Below, one piece after another: positions 7,999 to 15,477 of a DNA stretch of 64,000 bases (positions within the stretch are counted from its first letter, which is position 1; each line of letters opens with the position of its first letter). Both the position numbers and the translations under genes were made by a program. The notes beneath the pieces are model-generated. The model made no database searches and was not told the DNA's origin. It was given only the letters and a program-made list of their open reading frames with translations. The DNA lies in the NCBI RefSeq assembly GCF_013337045.2, contig NZ_CP118262.1, forward strand, positions 124,001 through 188,000, written 5' to 3'. This stretch comes from Agrobacterium vitis (GTDB taxonomy: Bacteria; Pseudomonadota; Alphaproteobacteria; Rhizobiales; Rhizobiaceae).

Positions 7999-8787
7999 AT
8001 GTCTGTCATTCAGCGCAACAATGTCGTATCGCGCGGCAACGGAAAACGGGCGATGGTTTTTTCGCATGGATTTGGTTGCGACCAAAACATGTGGCGCCTG
8101 GTCGCACCCGCGTTCGAAGGCGATTTTCAGACCGTGCTTTTCGACCATGTCGGCGCGGGAAAATCGGATCTTGCGGCCTACGATTCTGAGAAATACGGAT
8201 CACTCGACGGCTATGCAGCGGACGTTGTAGAGATCGCAGAGGCGCTTGGATTGAGCGACGCGACCTTTGTTGGCCATAGCGTCAGCGCGATGATCGGCGT
8301 GCTGGCCTCCATCAGATCACCCGGATTGTTCAGCGAACTGATCCTGGTGGGGCCGTCTGCACGCTATATCAACGATGACGGCTATTACGGCGGATTCGGC
8401 GCACAGGATATCGATGAGCTTCTTTCATCACTCGCCGACAACCACATGGGCTGGTCGATGGCCATGGCTCCCGCGATCATGGGCAACGCCGACCGCCCGG
8501 AACTGGGCGAGGAACTGACCGACAGTTTCTGCCGGACCGATCCGGATATAGCCCGTCGGTTCGCGAAGGTGACCTTCACCTCCGACAACCGTGAAGACCT
8601 TCCTCTGGTGAGCGCCCGAACCTTGGTTCTTCAGTGCAGGGACGACATCATCGCTTCCGAGAAGGTCGGAGAATACGTTCGGGATCACATTCCGGGAGCC
8701 ACCATGGTTGTTCTCGATGCTTCGGGCCACTGCCCGAACCTATCTGCGCCGAATGAGGTAATCTCGGCCATGCGCTCGTTCGTTTAG
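7999..8787 (+). CDS. RsbQ-like alpha/beta hydrolase
   Basis: A 262-residue alpha/beta hydrolase close in layout to Bacillus RsbQ and plant D14/KAI2 proteins. Visible features are the oxyanion strand (FSHGFGCDQNMWR), the nucleophile elbow GHSVS (S94), an acid in QCRDDIIAS (D215 or D216) and the catalytic His in ASGHCPNLSAP (H244). In Bacillus, RsbQ makes or processes a small molecule needed by the PAS-domain phosphatase RsbP. Here the next gene, 6 bases downstream, encodes a PAS-domain histidine kinase, so the pair probably forms a comparable hydrolase-PAS signalling module. The ligand is unknown. A free-standing esterase function is the alternative. Confidence 0.85.
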   Translation: MSVIQRNNVVSRGNGKRAMVFSHGFGCDQNMWRLVAPAFEGDFQTVLFDHVGAGKSDLAAYDSEKYGSLDGYAADVVEIAEALGLSDATFVGHSVSAMIGVLASIRSPGLFSELILVGPSARYINDDGYYGGFGAQDIDELLSSLADNHMGWSMAMAPAIMGNADRPELGEELTDSFCRTDPDIARRFAKVTFTSDNREDLPLVSARTLVLQCRDDIIASEKVGEYVRDHIPGATMVVLDASGHCPNLSAPNEVISAMRSFV

Positions 8788-8793
8788 GTAGCC

Positions 8794-9924
8794 ATGCAGG
8801 ACGACTTCCAGGACCTCTTCGACAACGCACCCTGCGGCTATGTCGTGACCGACGACCGGTCCCATATTACCCTCGTCAACGGGACCATGCTTGAGTGGCT
8901 CGGTTTCGAGCGCGCCGATGTCGTTGGCAGGAAGCTGCCAGAGCTGATGCCCGTAGCCGGGCGCATGTTTTATGAGACCCATTTTTCTCCGCTGCTGAGG
9001 ATGCAGGGCTTCTTCCACGAAGTGGCGCTCGATCTCGTGTGCAAGGACGGCAAGCGGCTGCCCGTTCTGGCAAATGCCACCCAGACCATGGATGCTGACG
9101 GTGCGGTCACCGGCACAAGGGTGGCGCTCTTCCAGGCGACTAGCCGCCGGAAATACGAGCGGGAGCTGGCCGACGCCAACCGAGTAGGGAACGAGACCCG
9201 AAAGGAAATCGAAGGTCTGGTCGCCGCGCTGACGGAAACTGGCCTTCATCGCGACGAGTTCATCGCGATTCTTGGTCACGATCTTCGCAATCCGCTGGCG
9301 TCGATCGGCAGCGGCATGCGCATCCTTTCGAAAGAGGACCTCCGTCCAAGGGCGAAGCAGGTCGTCACGCTTATCGAGGGCAGCGTATCGCGGATGAGTG
9401 GCCTCATCGACGATGTTCTCGATTTGACCCGGGGGCGCCTCGGAGGCGGTATTTCACTGACGCGCCGGGCAGAGGACGGCCTGGCCGCTCACCTCGAGCA
9501 GGTTGTGGCGGAGCTCACCAGCGCTAGCGGGAGAGACATCGAAGTCGACATCTCGCTTGAGATGCCGGCATTCGTGGATGCTGCGCGCGTGGCCCAGCTT
9601 GTATCCAATCTGCTTGGGAACGCCATAACCCACGGCGCGGCTGACGAGGCGATCGGAATGACTGCCCTGATCGACGGTGGATCACTGGCAATCTCTGTCT
9701 GGAACGGCGGAGACCCGATCCCCGAAGAAGCCATGGAGCGCCTTTTTCAGCCCTTCTTCCGCGGCGGCAGTTCCGAGAGCAGAAACGAACAAGGTCTCGG
9801 CCTTGGCTTGCACATCGCTTCGGAAATCGCGAAGGCACATGGCGGGACTGTCACCGTCTCTTCGACCGCGGAGCGAACCGTTTTCGAGTTTCGGATGCCG
9901 AATGAAATTCCATCGGACAGTTGA
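8794..9924 (+). CDS. PAS-domain sensor histidine kinase
   Basis: A 376-residue soluble kinase. An N-terminal PAS domain (about 5-118) is followed by a coiled linker, a HisKA domain with the phospho-acceptor His at 162 (GHDLRNPLAS), and an HATPase_c domain with an N box (NLLGNAITHG) and glycine-rich GLGLGLHIA. No membrane segment is seen, so it senses a cytoplasmic signal. It follows an RsbQ-like hydrolase by 6 bases, which points to a PAS ligand produced by that enzyme. Its kinase half is clearly related to the kinase at 10041-11561 (same GHDLRNPLAS and RMSGLIDD segments), and the two genes converge. No response regulator lies in its own operon; the CheY-like gene at 12206 is a candidate partner. 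Confidence 0.9.
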   Translation: MQDDFQDLFDNAPCGYVVTDDRSHITLVNGTMLEWLGFERADVVGRKLPELMPVAGRMFYETHFSPLLRMQGFFHEVALDLVCKDGKRLPVLANATQTMDADGAVTGTRVALFQATSRRKYERELADANRVGNETRKEIEGLVAALTETGLHRDEFIAILGHDLRNPLASIGSGMRILSKEDLRPRAKQVVTLIEGSVSRMSGLIDDVLDLTRGRLGGGISLTRRAEDGLAAHLEQVVAELTSASGRDIEVDISLEMPAFVDAARVAQLVSNLLGNAITHGAADEAIGMTALIDGGSLAISVWNGGDPIPEEAMERLFQPFFRGGSSESRNEQGLGLGLHIASEIAKAHGGTVTVSSTAERTVFEFRMPNEIPSDS

Positions 9925-10040
9925 CGATGTGCCCGGAGAACGCTCACGGCATTGCCACGGTCGATTTACAGCCCGCGGCTGAAGGTCTTGTATTTTCGTG
10001 ATAGCCGTAGGCCCCGCGACCCACTGCATGGGCCAGGAAT

Positions 10041-11561
10041 TTACCGATTTTGCGCAGTTTCTACCGGCATTCGGAAAGTGAAGCTCGTCTTGTTAGCATC
10101 GGACACGGCATCAAGTGTACCTCTGTGAGCCTTTGCGATTTCGCTCGCGATGTAGAGGCCTAGCCCCAAGCCTTGCTTGGTCGAATTGTCCTCTCCTCGA
10201 TAGAACGGTTGGAACAAGCGTTTCATGGTGGCTTCCGGTATCGGTCTTCCCCCATTCGATATCGTGAGTTCGAGATTGCCGTCCGTTACCCTCGCGGACA
10301 CCGATATCGGCCGGTCTGCTGCGCCGTGGGTGATGGCGTTGCCTAGCAGGTTGGAAGCCATCTGCTCAAGGCGTGCTTGATCGACATCGATCGTCCGATG
10401 GATGTCGAATTCAGTCTCAATGGTTCGGTCAGGGTTCGCCGACTGGATCTCGTTGACGATCCTGGCAAGAAGGGGCTCGATGCGTCCGCCCTTCGTCAGT
10501 TCAAGCCCTATCCCATTGCCCAATCGGCCACGCGCGAGATCGAGCAGGTCGTCGATCAGACCACTCATGCGTTGAACGCTTTCGCCCATCAGGCGCAGGA
10601 CACGAACCGAGCGCTGATCCGTTACGTCCTTGCCGATGATCCGCAGCCCTGATGACATGGAAGCCAAGGGATTTCGCAGGTCGTGGCCAAGCACGGCAAT
10701 GAACTGCTCCCGTTCGTGCGCGACGCCTTCGAGTTCCTTGTTTGCTTGTTGAAGCTCCAGTTGCGCTTGCCTCGCTTCGGTCACGTCGAAGACGACGCCG
10801 ACGAAGCGTCGACCGCTCGAATCGATATCGTCCAGGTATTCACCACGGCGAGCGAGCCATCGCTCCCGACCGTCGTCGGCACGACGTATGCGGAACTCGA
10901 TGTTGCCTTCGCTCTGCAGTCCGTCCGGATCCGTAAGGTCGATGATTTTTCCGTCATCCGGATGGACGAGGTCGTTCAGGACGCCAACATGAACAAATGA
11001 CGCAACATGAAGGCCGAACAAACGACAGAACTGATCCGAGACACCAACCGTCGCCCAGCCCACCTTGTGCTCAAAGGTGCCGACCCCACCGGCGGATTGT
11101 GCGATCCGAAGTTGCTCGGCAGTACGTTTCTGCTCGGTGACGTCGATGAGGACGCCGACGAAGATGATCGGCTCGTCATCTTCGTCGAGGATCGTCTTGC
11201 CGCTGGCGTGGACCCATCGATATCCGCCGTCGTCCTTCAGCAGTCGATACTCTTTGGACAATGTCTCGGAGCCAGCGACCATACCGGCCACGGCTAGCTT
11301 CACCCGCTTGAGGTCGTCTGGATGAATGGAGGTAAAAAAACGGTCGGTAGGAACTCCTTCAGCCAGTGCGACCGGATCCTGACGCGTGATCGAAGCGAAA
11401 CGGGCGTCGGCAACGAGGCGTTTCTGAGAGATGTCCCATTCCCAAGTACAAGGAGCGCCAGAAACATCAAGCGTCAGCTCCAACTTCCTGCGGGTCTTCG
11501 CGAGCTCAAGACGCATCCGGTCGAGTTCCGATTGCGAGGTTTCAGCATTTCCGCCATCCAT
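10041..11561 (-). CDS. Double-PAS sensor histidine kinase
   Basis: A 506-residue soluble kinase. A coiled start is followed by two PAS/PAC units (about 28-145 and 150-265, each ending in a DVTE motif), a HisKA domain with His293 (GHDLRNPLA), and an HATPase_c domain (NLLGNAITHG, GLGLGLYIA). It is the last gene of a minus-strand operon that begins with a CheY-like receiver and a CheC-like phosphatase; the gap to the CheC gene is 9 bases. That makes a self-contained circuit of kinase, receiver and dephosphorylating enzyme. The kinase core is a paralogue of the PAS kinase at 8794-9924. Confidence 0.9.
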   Translation of the reverse strand: MDGGNAETSQSELDRMRLELAKTRRKLELTLDVSGAPCTWEWDISQKRLVADARFASITRQDPVALAEGVPTDRFFTSIHPDDLKRVKLAVAGMVAGSETLSKEYRLLKDDGGYRWVHASGKTILDEDDEPIIFVGVLIDVTEQKRTAEQLRIAQSAGGVGTFEHKVGWATVGVSDQFCRLFGLHVASFVHVGVLNDLVHPDDGKIIDLTDPDGLQSEGNIEFRIRRADDGRERWLARRGEYLDDIDSSGRRFVGVVFDVTEARQAQLELQQANKELEGVAHEREQFIAVLGHDLRNPLASMSSGLRIIGKDVTDQRSVRVLRLMGESVQRMSGLIDDLLDLARGRLGNGIGLELTKGGRIEPLLARIVNEIQSANPDRTIETEFDIHRTIDVDQARLEQMASNLLGNAITHGAADRPISVSARVTDGNLELTISNGGRPIPEATMKRLFQPFYRGEDNSTKQGLGLGLYIASEIAKAHRGTLDAVSDANKTSFTFRMPVETAQNR

Positions 11562-11570
11562 CAGCCGCGC

Positions 11571-12209
11571 CTATTCCGTACCTGCCATCACCCGGTCGAT
11601 GAAGCCGGCGATGAGTTGCTTGAGATTCTCTAGCGAAGGCAGGTCCATCAGCATCGCGATGTAGCCATTGATCTTCCGGTCCCGTACGGAAAAGTTGATG
11701 TAGAGGAATAGGACGAAGCTTTGCTCCCCGGCCTCGTCAAGCACGTCGAACAGCATGCGGCTGTCACCGCGGAGAATATCGGGAAGGGACATCTTGAGGC
11801 TGTGTTGCAGCATGTTGGCCATCGAGCCAAGGCAACTGTTCAGGATGACGTTGCCCGTCTCGGCGAGAGCTTCGTCCTCCATTTCCACAAGATCCTCCTC
11901 CGCCGTCTCTTCCCCGAGAATACCTCGCACAAGTGACAATCCGTTGCTTTGAGGAAAAATCAGCAAAGCTCTTCCAGAGAAAGGCCCTTCAAAATTCTGC
12001 TGGACGGCGACAAGAGTTTCGCTCTCGCGCTGCCCGATCAACGAGGCTGCCGATTTTCGAGTTACGACCTCAACGGATGGTACAGAGAGGATGACTTCCT
12101 TGTTGACCATCTTGCGCAGGCTCGCCGCGGCACGGCTGACCCCGATGTTTACCAGTTCGGTGAGCGCGTCACGCTCCAATTCATCGAGATCAGTCCGCCT
12201 GTCGCTCAT
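11571..12209 (-). CDS. cheC: CheC-family phosphatase
   Basis: A 212-residue protein with the two pseudo-symmetric active helices of CheC/CheX phosphatases: ELVNIGVSRAA near residue 18 and ETGNVILNSCLGSM near residue 115, each with the Glu-x2-Asn pattern that removes phosphate from CheY-like receivers. It overlaps the CheY-like gene by 4 bases and precedes a histidine kinase, so it very probably resets that receiver. No flagellar or chemoreceptor genes are nearby, so the circuit may not serve chemotaxis. The symbol denotes the family only. Confidence 0.85.
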   Translation of the reverse strand: MSDRRTDLDELERDALTELVNIGVSRAAASLRKMVNKEVILSVPSVEVVTRKSAASLIGQRESETLVAVQQNFEGPFSGRALLIFPQSNGLSLVRGILGEETAEEDLVEMEDEALAETGNVILNSCLGSMANMLQHSLKMSLPDILRGDSRMLFDVLDEAGEQSFVLFLYINFSVRDRKINGYIAMLMDLPSLENLKQLIAGFIDRVMAGTE

Positions 12210-12601
12210 TCGCCAACCCTCCGCAGACGAAGGGCCGCTCCGGAGATGAAGCCGCCCAGCGCATCCTGTGTGACGGGCTTTGCCACGAATGCGGCATTAA
12301 GTGCACGCACCCTGGCGATGATCTCATCCTGTACATTGGCGGTGATCACGGCGATCGGCATGTCCGGGTAAGCGGCACGCAGCTCCGAAGCTACCTCCAG
12401 ACCATCCTTTCCGGGCATGTTGAAGTCCAGAATTGCAATATCGACGGGCGTTCTATCGACGGCAGCCAGCGCTTCGTCGGCATTGGATGCTTCGAGACGT
12501 ATCCAGTCAGGCTTGAGGGCGGCGAGCGTCTTTCCCAATACTATCCGGGCCAGTTTGCTGTCGTCCACGATCAGGACGGTGACCGCCATAGAACTCTCCA
12601 A
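12206..12601 (-). CDS. CheY-like single-domain response regulator
   Basis: A receiver domain with no output domain, 131 residues in the long form. It shows the acid pair IVDD, the phospho-acceptor Asp59 (ILDFNMPG), the conserved Thr in VITAN and Lys in VAKPVT. A start at the internal ATG (12589, MAVTVLIVDD) is at least as likely as 12601. It opens a CheY-CheC-kinase operon and overlaps the CheC gene by 4 bases. It presumably works by protein contact. The downstream target is not visible here. Confidence 0.88.
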   Translation of the reverse strand: MESSMAVTVLIVDDSKLARIVLGKTLAALKPDWIRLEASNADEALAAVDRTPVDIAILDFNMPGKDGLEVASELRAAYPDMPIAVITANVQDEIIARVRALNAAFVAKPVTQDALGGFISGAALRLRRVGE

Positions 12602-12766
12602 TATCTCGCCTCGCGCCGCATAGCGGTTTTGGAACTGTTATTGGCATGCGGCGGCACTCGCAATGGAAATTATTGCTCGCCCTTTTGATCCCTACCTGGC
12701 GATCCTTAGGGGGCGCAGATGCAATTGTCGCTTGCCGCCGCAGCCTGGAATGCTATTTCAGGATAG

Positions 12767-13003
12767 ATGGATGAAGAAACAATAGTACCGAAGCTCACCG
12801 GCACCGCCAAGCTGGACGCCACGACCGACGCAGCCTATGCGATCATCGATCAGCGTGATCTGGCCAGGGAGACCAAGACGTTGCGGCTTCGGGGGCTTCG
12901 TCTTGAGAGGGAAGCTGCGGAGCGAGCTGCCAGGGCTGGCGAAACCCCTAAGCCAAAGAGGAAGGCGAAGACGGCCGCCCCGACCCGTGAATTCGAGGTA
13001 TGA
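12767..13003 (+). CDS. Small conserved-type hypothetical protein
   Basis: A 78-residue soluble protein with an acidic N-terminus (MDEETIVPKLTG), a helical Arg/Glu-rich middle (RDLARETKTLRLRGLRL) and a basic, Ala/Lys-rich tail ending in REFEV. A weak ribosome site (CAGGATAG) precedes the ATG. It is divergent from the CheY-CheC-kinase operon and convergent with the permease gene. Codon use fits the host. I do not recognise a characterised family. The alternating charge suggests a helical protein that may bind DNA or a partner. Confidence 0.65.
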   Translation: MDEETIVPKLTGTAKLDATTDAAYAIIDQRDLARETKTLRLRGLRLEREAAERAARAGETPKPKRKAKTAAPTREFEV

Positions 13004-13049
13004 CAAGGTGTCTTACAATCCCGTTCGTTTGCTTTCACTATTGAAAACC

Positions 13050-14996
13050 TCACACCTCGGATAGCGCGGAGGCAGGGGATCCTCGTTTGGCGATCTTCCG
13101 CGGAACGGTCTTCAGGGCCACTGGCGATGACAGCGTCAAACCCAACCGGGTTGCCTCGACTATCGAGGTCACGACAAAATCGGCGTCGATTTCAGCCGGG
13201 TCGATCTGCGCATAGTCCTGACCATTCGCCGTCGGCATCAAAAGCCCTACGCGCAAGTCGGGCTTCAGTCGCTTCAGTCGGCGAACAATCTGGCGGGCTC
13301 GGGATTTCGAATTGCCGTTGAGATATGTAACGATTGCCGTGTCGATACCGTCGACGGGGAAAGCCGCCGAGCCGCGGACGGCATGCTCGGAGTACAACGA
13401 CGTCGTCGACGTCGCTCCTTGCACTTCCAGCACCTGCGAAAGCATCGCTGCCGCGGCGTCGTCCAGACCGCCACGGCCCCCAATGCACAACAGGGACCGG
13501 CCGCGACCGTCGGGGAGATCGAGTTCAACTGCGTTGGCACGGGGATCCGATGCTGTTTCTTCCTCGTTTTCCTCCTCATCCGCGACGTCAGACAGGTTTT
13601 CCACCAGCGAGAGCGAGCTCGACGCCACTAGCATGATCTGGTGTTCCGACATCACGCCGCGCTGGCGGTCGGTCTCGCCGAGCAGGAGAGCAGGAAGGCC
13701 CACCTTGTCGTAGTAGTCGACGAGATATTCCTCTTCCAGAAACTCCTCCGCGTTGTCGGAGGCTTCGTTCGGATCTCCCGAAAGGAGACGCTGGTAGAGC
13801 TTCTCATGCGGCTCCAGAACGGGCTCGTTGCCGAGCAGGACGTCGAGTACGCCGAACTGGGGAACGTGTCTGCCGAGCACCACCAGACAGACCGTCAACG
13901 GCGTTGAAAGCATGAGGCCGAGCGGCCCCCAAAGCCACGACCAGAAGATCGCCGAAATGATGATCGCCAAGGGTGACAGACCGGTGTTCGCGCCATAGAG
14001 CCATGGCTCGAGCACGTTGTTGCTGACGAGCTCCGTCGTCAGATAGAGAGCGCCGACCCAAACGACGAGCGACCAGCCCGGCGCGATGGCGAGCGCCAGA
14101 AACAGCGGCAGGATCATGCCAATGATCGCGCCGATGTAGGGCACGAACCGTAGGACGAGCGTCAGCAGTCCCCAGAGGACGGCGTTCGGAATGCCGAGCG
14201 CCCAGAGGCCGATCGAGATCGGCACGGCATAGAGCGTATTGACCACCAACTGCATCAGCAGGTATCGCCCGACCCGCTTGCCGGCGTCCTGGAGAGCGGC
14301 CGTCGTCCTATGAAGGTCGCCAAGGCCGACCAGCCGGATGAAGCGGTCGCGCAGGTCCTCGCGCTCGAGCAGCATGAAGATCACCAGCACGATCACGAGA
14401 CCGGCCGTCGCAAAGGGGCTGATGAGCGGTAGAAGAAGGTTGCCCAGCGTCTGGATCGGATCTGAGCGCGTCACGATCTCGACGGGCATGGGTTCGCGGC
14501 CAGTCGGCGTCTGGGCGGGTGTCGTCTGACTCTCGACCGCTCGCGTCTGAATTTCTGCGCCGACCCGCTCGACGGCCTTGCTGAGATGATCGAGGATTCC
14601 GTTGCCGGCCCCCGCTTGGGCCAGCGAATGCACCTTGTCTACGAGATTGCGCTGATAGGTCGGGATGTTTTCAGCAAGGTTCGTCACCTGTGTGGCCACG
14701 ACGATGCTGAACAGGGCGATCGCACAGAACGCCGACACCACCGCGAGGAGGACCGCCACTATCTTCGGAACGGAGCGCTTGCGAAGGAAGGAGACTATCG
14801 GGGCGAGCGTGAACGCAAGAAGCAGAGACAGCGCCAACGGTACAAAGATCTCCTGGCCCAGCCGGAGGATTACGGCCACTCCGATAAGGATTAGTATCGT
14901 GCGACCCGACAGCTTGCTGCGAAGCTCACTGTCTTGAGTTTGGTATGGTTGCGATGACGACGGTCTGCCCGTCTTGGAAAGTTCTGCGCCGCTCAC
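13050..14996 (-). CDS. AI-2E family (PerM/UPF0118) permease with C-terminal soluble extension
   Basis: A 648-residue protein. The first ~390 residues are an AI-2E/PerM-type membrane domain with about eight hydrophobic segments, including the family-typical PYIGAIIGMILPLFLAL and NNVLEPWLYG. Residues ~395-648 are a soluble tail with an acidic stretch (DEEENEEE) and a segment resembling a Rossmann-like half (SLLCIGGRGGLDDAAAAML). The tail is found in a subset of the family and is not assigned. Members export small molecules or ions. The gene lies downstream of a small hypothetical gene on the same strand and may share its transcript. Confidence 0.88.
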   Translation of the reverse strand: MSGAELSKTGRPSSSQPYQTQDSELRSKLSGRTILILIGVAVILRLGQEIFVPLALSLLLAFTLAPIVSFLRKRSVPKIVAVLLAVVSAFCAIALFSIVVATQVTNLAENIPTYQRNLVDKVHSLAQAGAGNGILDHLSKAVERVGAEIQTRAVESQTTPAQTPTGREPMPVEIVTRSDPIQTLGNLLLPLISPFATAGLVIVLVIFMLLEREDLRDRFIRLVGLGDLHRTTAALQDAGKRVGRYLLMQLVVNTLYAVPISIGLWALGIPNAVLWGLLTLVLRFVPYIGAIIGMILPLFLALAIAPGWSLVVWVGALYLTTELVSNNVLEPWLYGANTGLSPLAIIISAIFWSWLWGPLGLMLSTPLTVCLVVLGRHVPQFGVLDVLLGNEPVLEPHEKLYQRLLSGDPNEASDNAEEFLEEEYLVDYYDKVGLPALLLGETDRQRGVMSEHQIMLVASSSLSLVENLSDVADEEENEEETASDPRANAVELDLPDGRGRSLLCIGGRGGLDDAAAAMLSQVLEVQGATSTTSLYSEHAVRGSAAFPVDGIDTAIVTYLNGNSKSRARQIVRRLKRLKPDLRVGLLMPTANGQDYAQIDPAEIDADFVVTSIVEATRLGLTLSSPVALKTVPRKIAKRGSPASALSEV

Positions 14997-15063
14997 CGCT
15001 CCACCCCTATTTTCAAACTATGCGCTCGACATTGGTGCAGGCGCACATCCCCCTCGGAAGGGA

Positions 15064-15420
15064 TCAGTCATAGCGCAGGCTGGCCTTCAAGTCTCTGAGC
15101 TCGCCATCCTGCCTGAGCGCGGCTTGTTCGGCGACGAGGCGATACGCGTCGTTGGTGGCAGCGATGACCTCGTTCAATTGGTCGATCTGGCCTTGAAGCT
15201 CGTATGCCATGCAGGAGGATGTGAGCGTGCTGCCATTGACGACCGCCTGCCGCCTCATCGCGAGCGCAGGCTGCTTCCACGCCTCTATGAACGACTCCCG
15301 CCAGTCGGCGGGCGTGTCAGCCGAGAGCTTGAGAACCATGTTCATCAATGGGCCACTTTCGGCCGGGCCAGAGGCGTCGGCGTCCAGTTCGGTTATCCTG
15401 ATGTCCTGAAACTCGGTCAC
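15064..15420 (-). CDS. Hypothetical protein (118 aa)
   Basis: A soluble 118-residue protein starting MTEFQDIRITELDADAS with a good site upstream (AGAAGGAGAAG). It is rich in helix-forming residues (INQL-like segment GQIDQLNEVIAATND) with a conserved-looking WRESFIEAWKQP. No known domain is recognised. It sits between glgX and the AI-2E permease on the same strand, 67 bases before the permease start. Its function is unknown. Confidence 0.65.
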   Translation of the reverse strand: MTEFQDIRITELDADASGPAESGPLMNMVLKLSADTPADWRESFIEAWKQPALAMRRQAVVNGSTLTSSCMAYELQGQIDQLNEVIAATNDAYRLVAEQAALRQDGELRDLKASLRYD

Positions 15421-15448
15421 GGTCTTCTCCTTCTGGAGGTGAGGGCCG

Positions 15449-15471
15449 TCGGCGGACGGGTCGCCCGCCGA
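15449..15471 (-). terminator. Hairpin after glgX
   Basis: A perfect 7-bp inverted repeat (TCGGCGG ... CCGCCGA) with a 9-base loop lies 7 bases past the glgX stop on the minus strand. It lacks a T-run, so termination may be partial. Confidence 0.4.
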
Positions 15472-15477
15472 ACCAGC

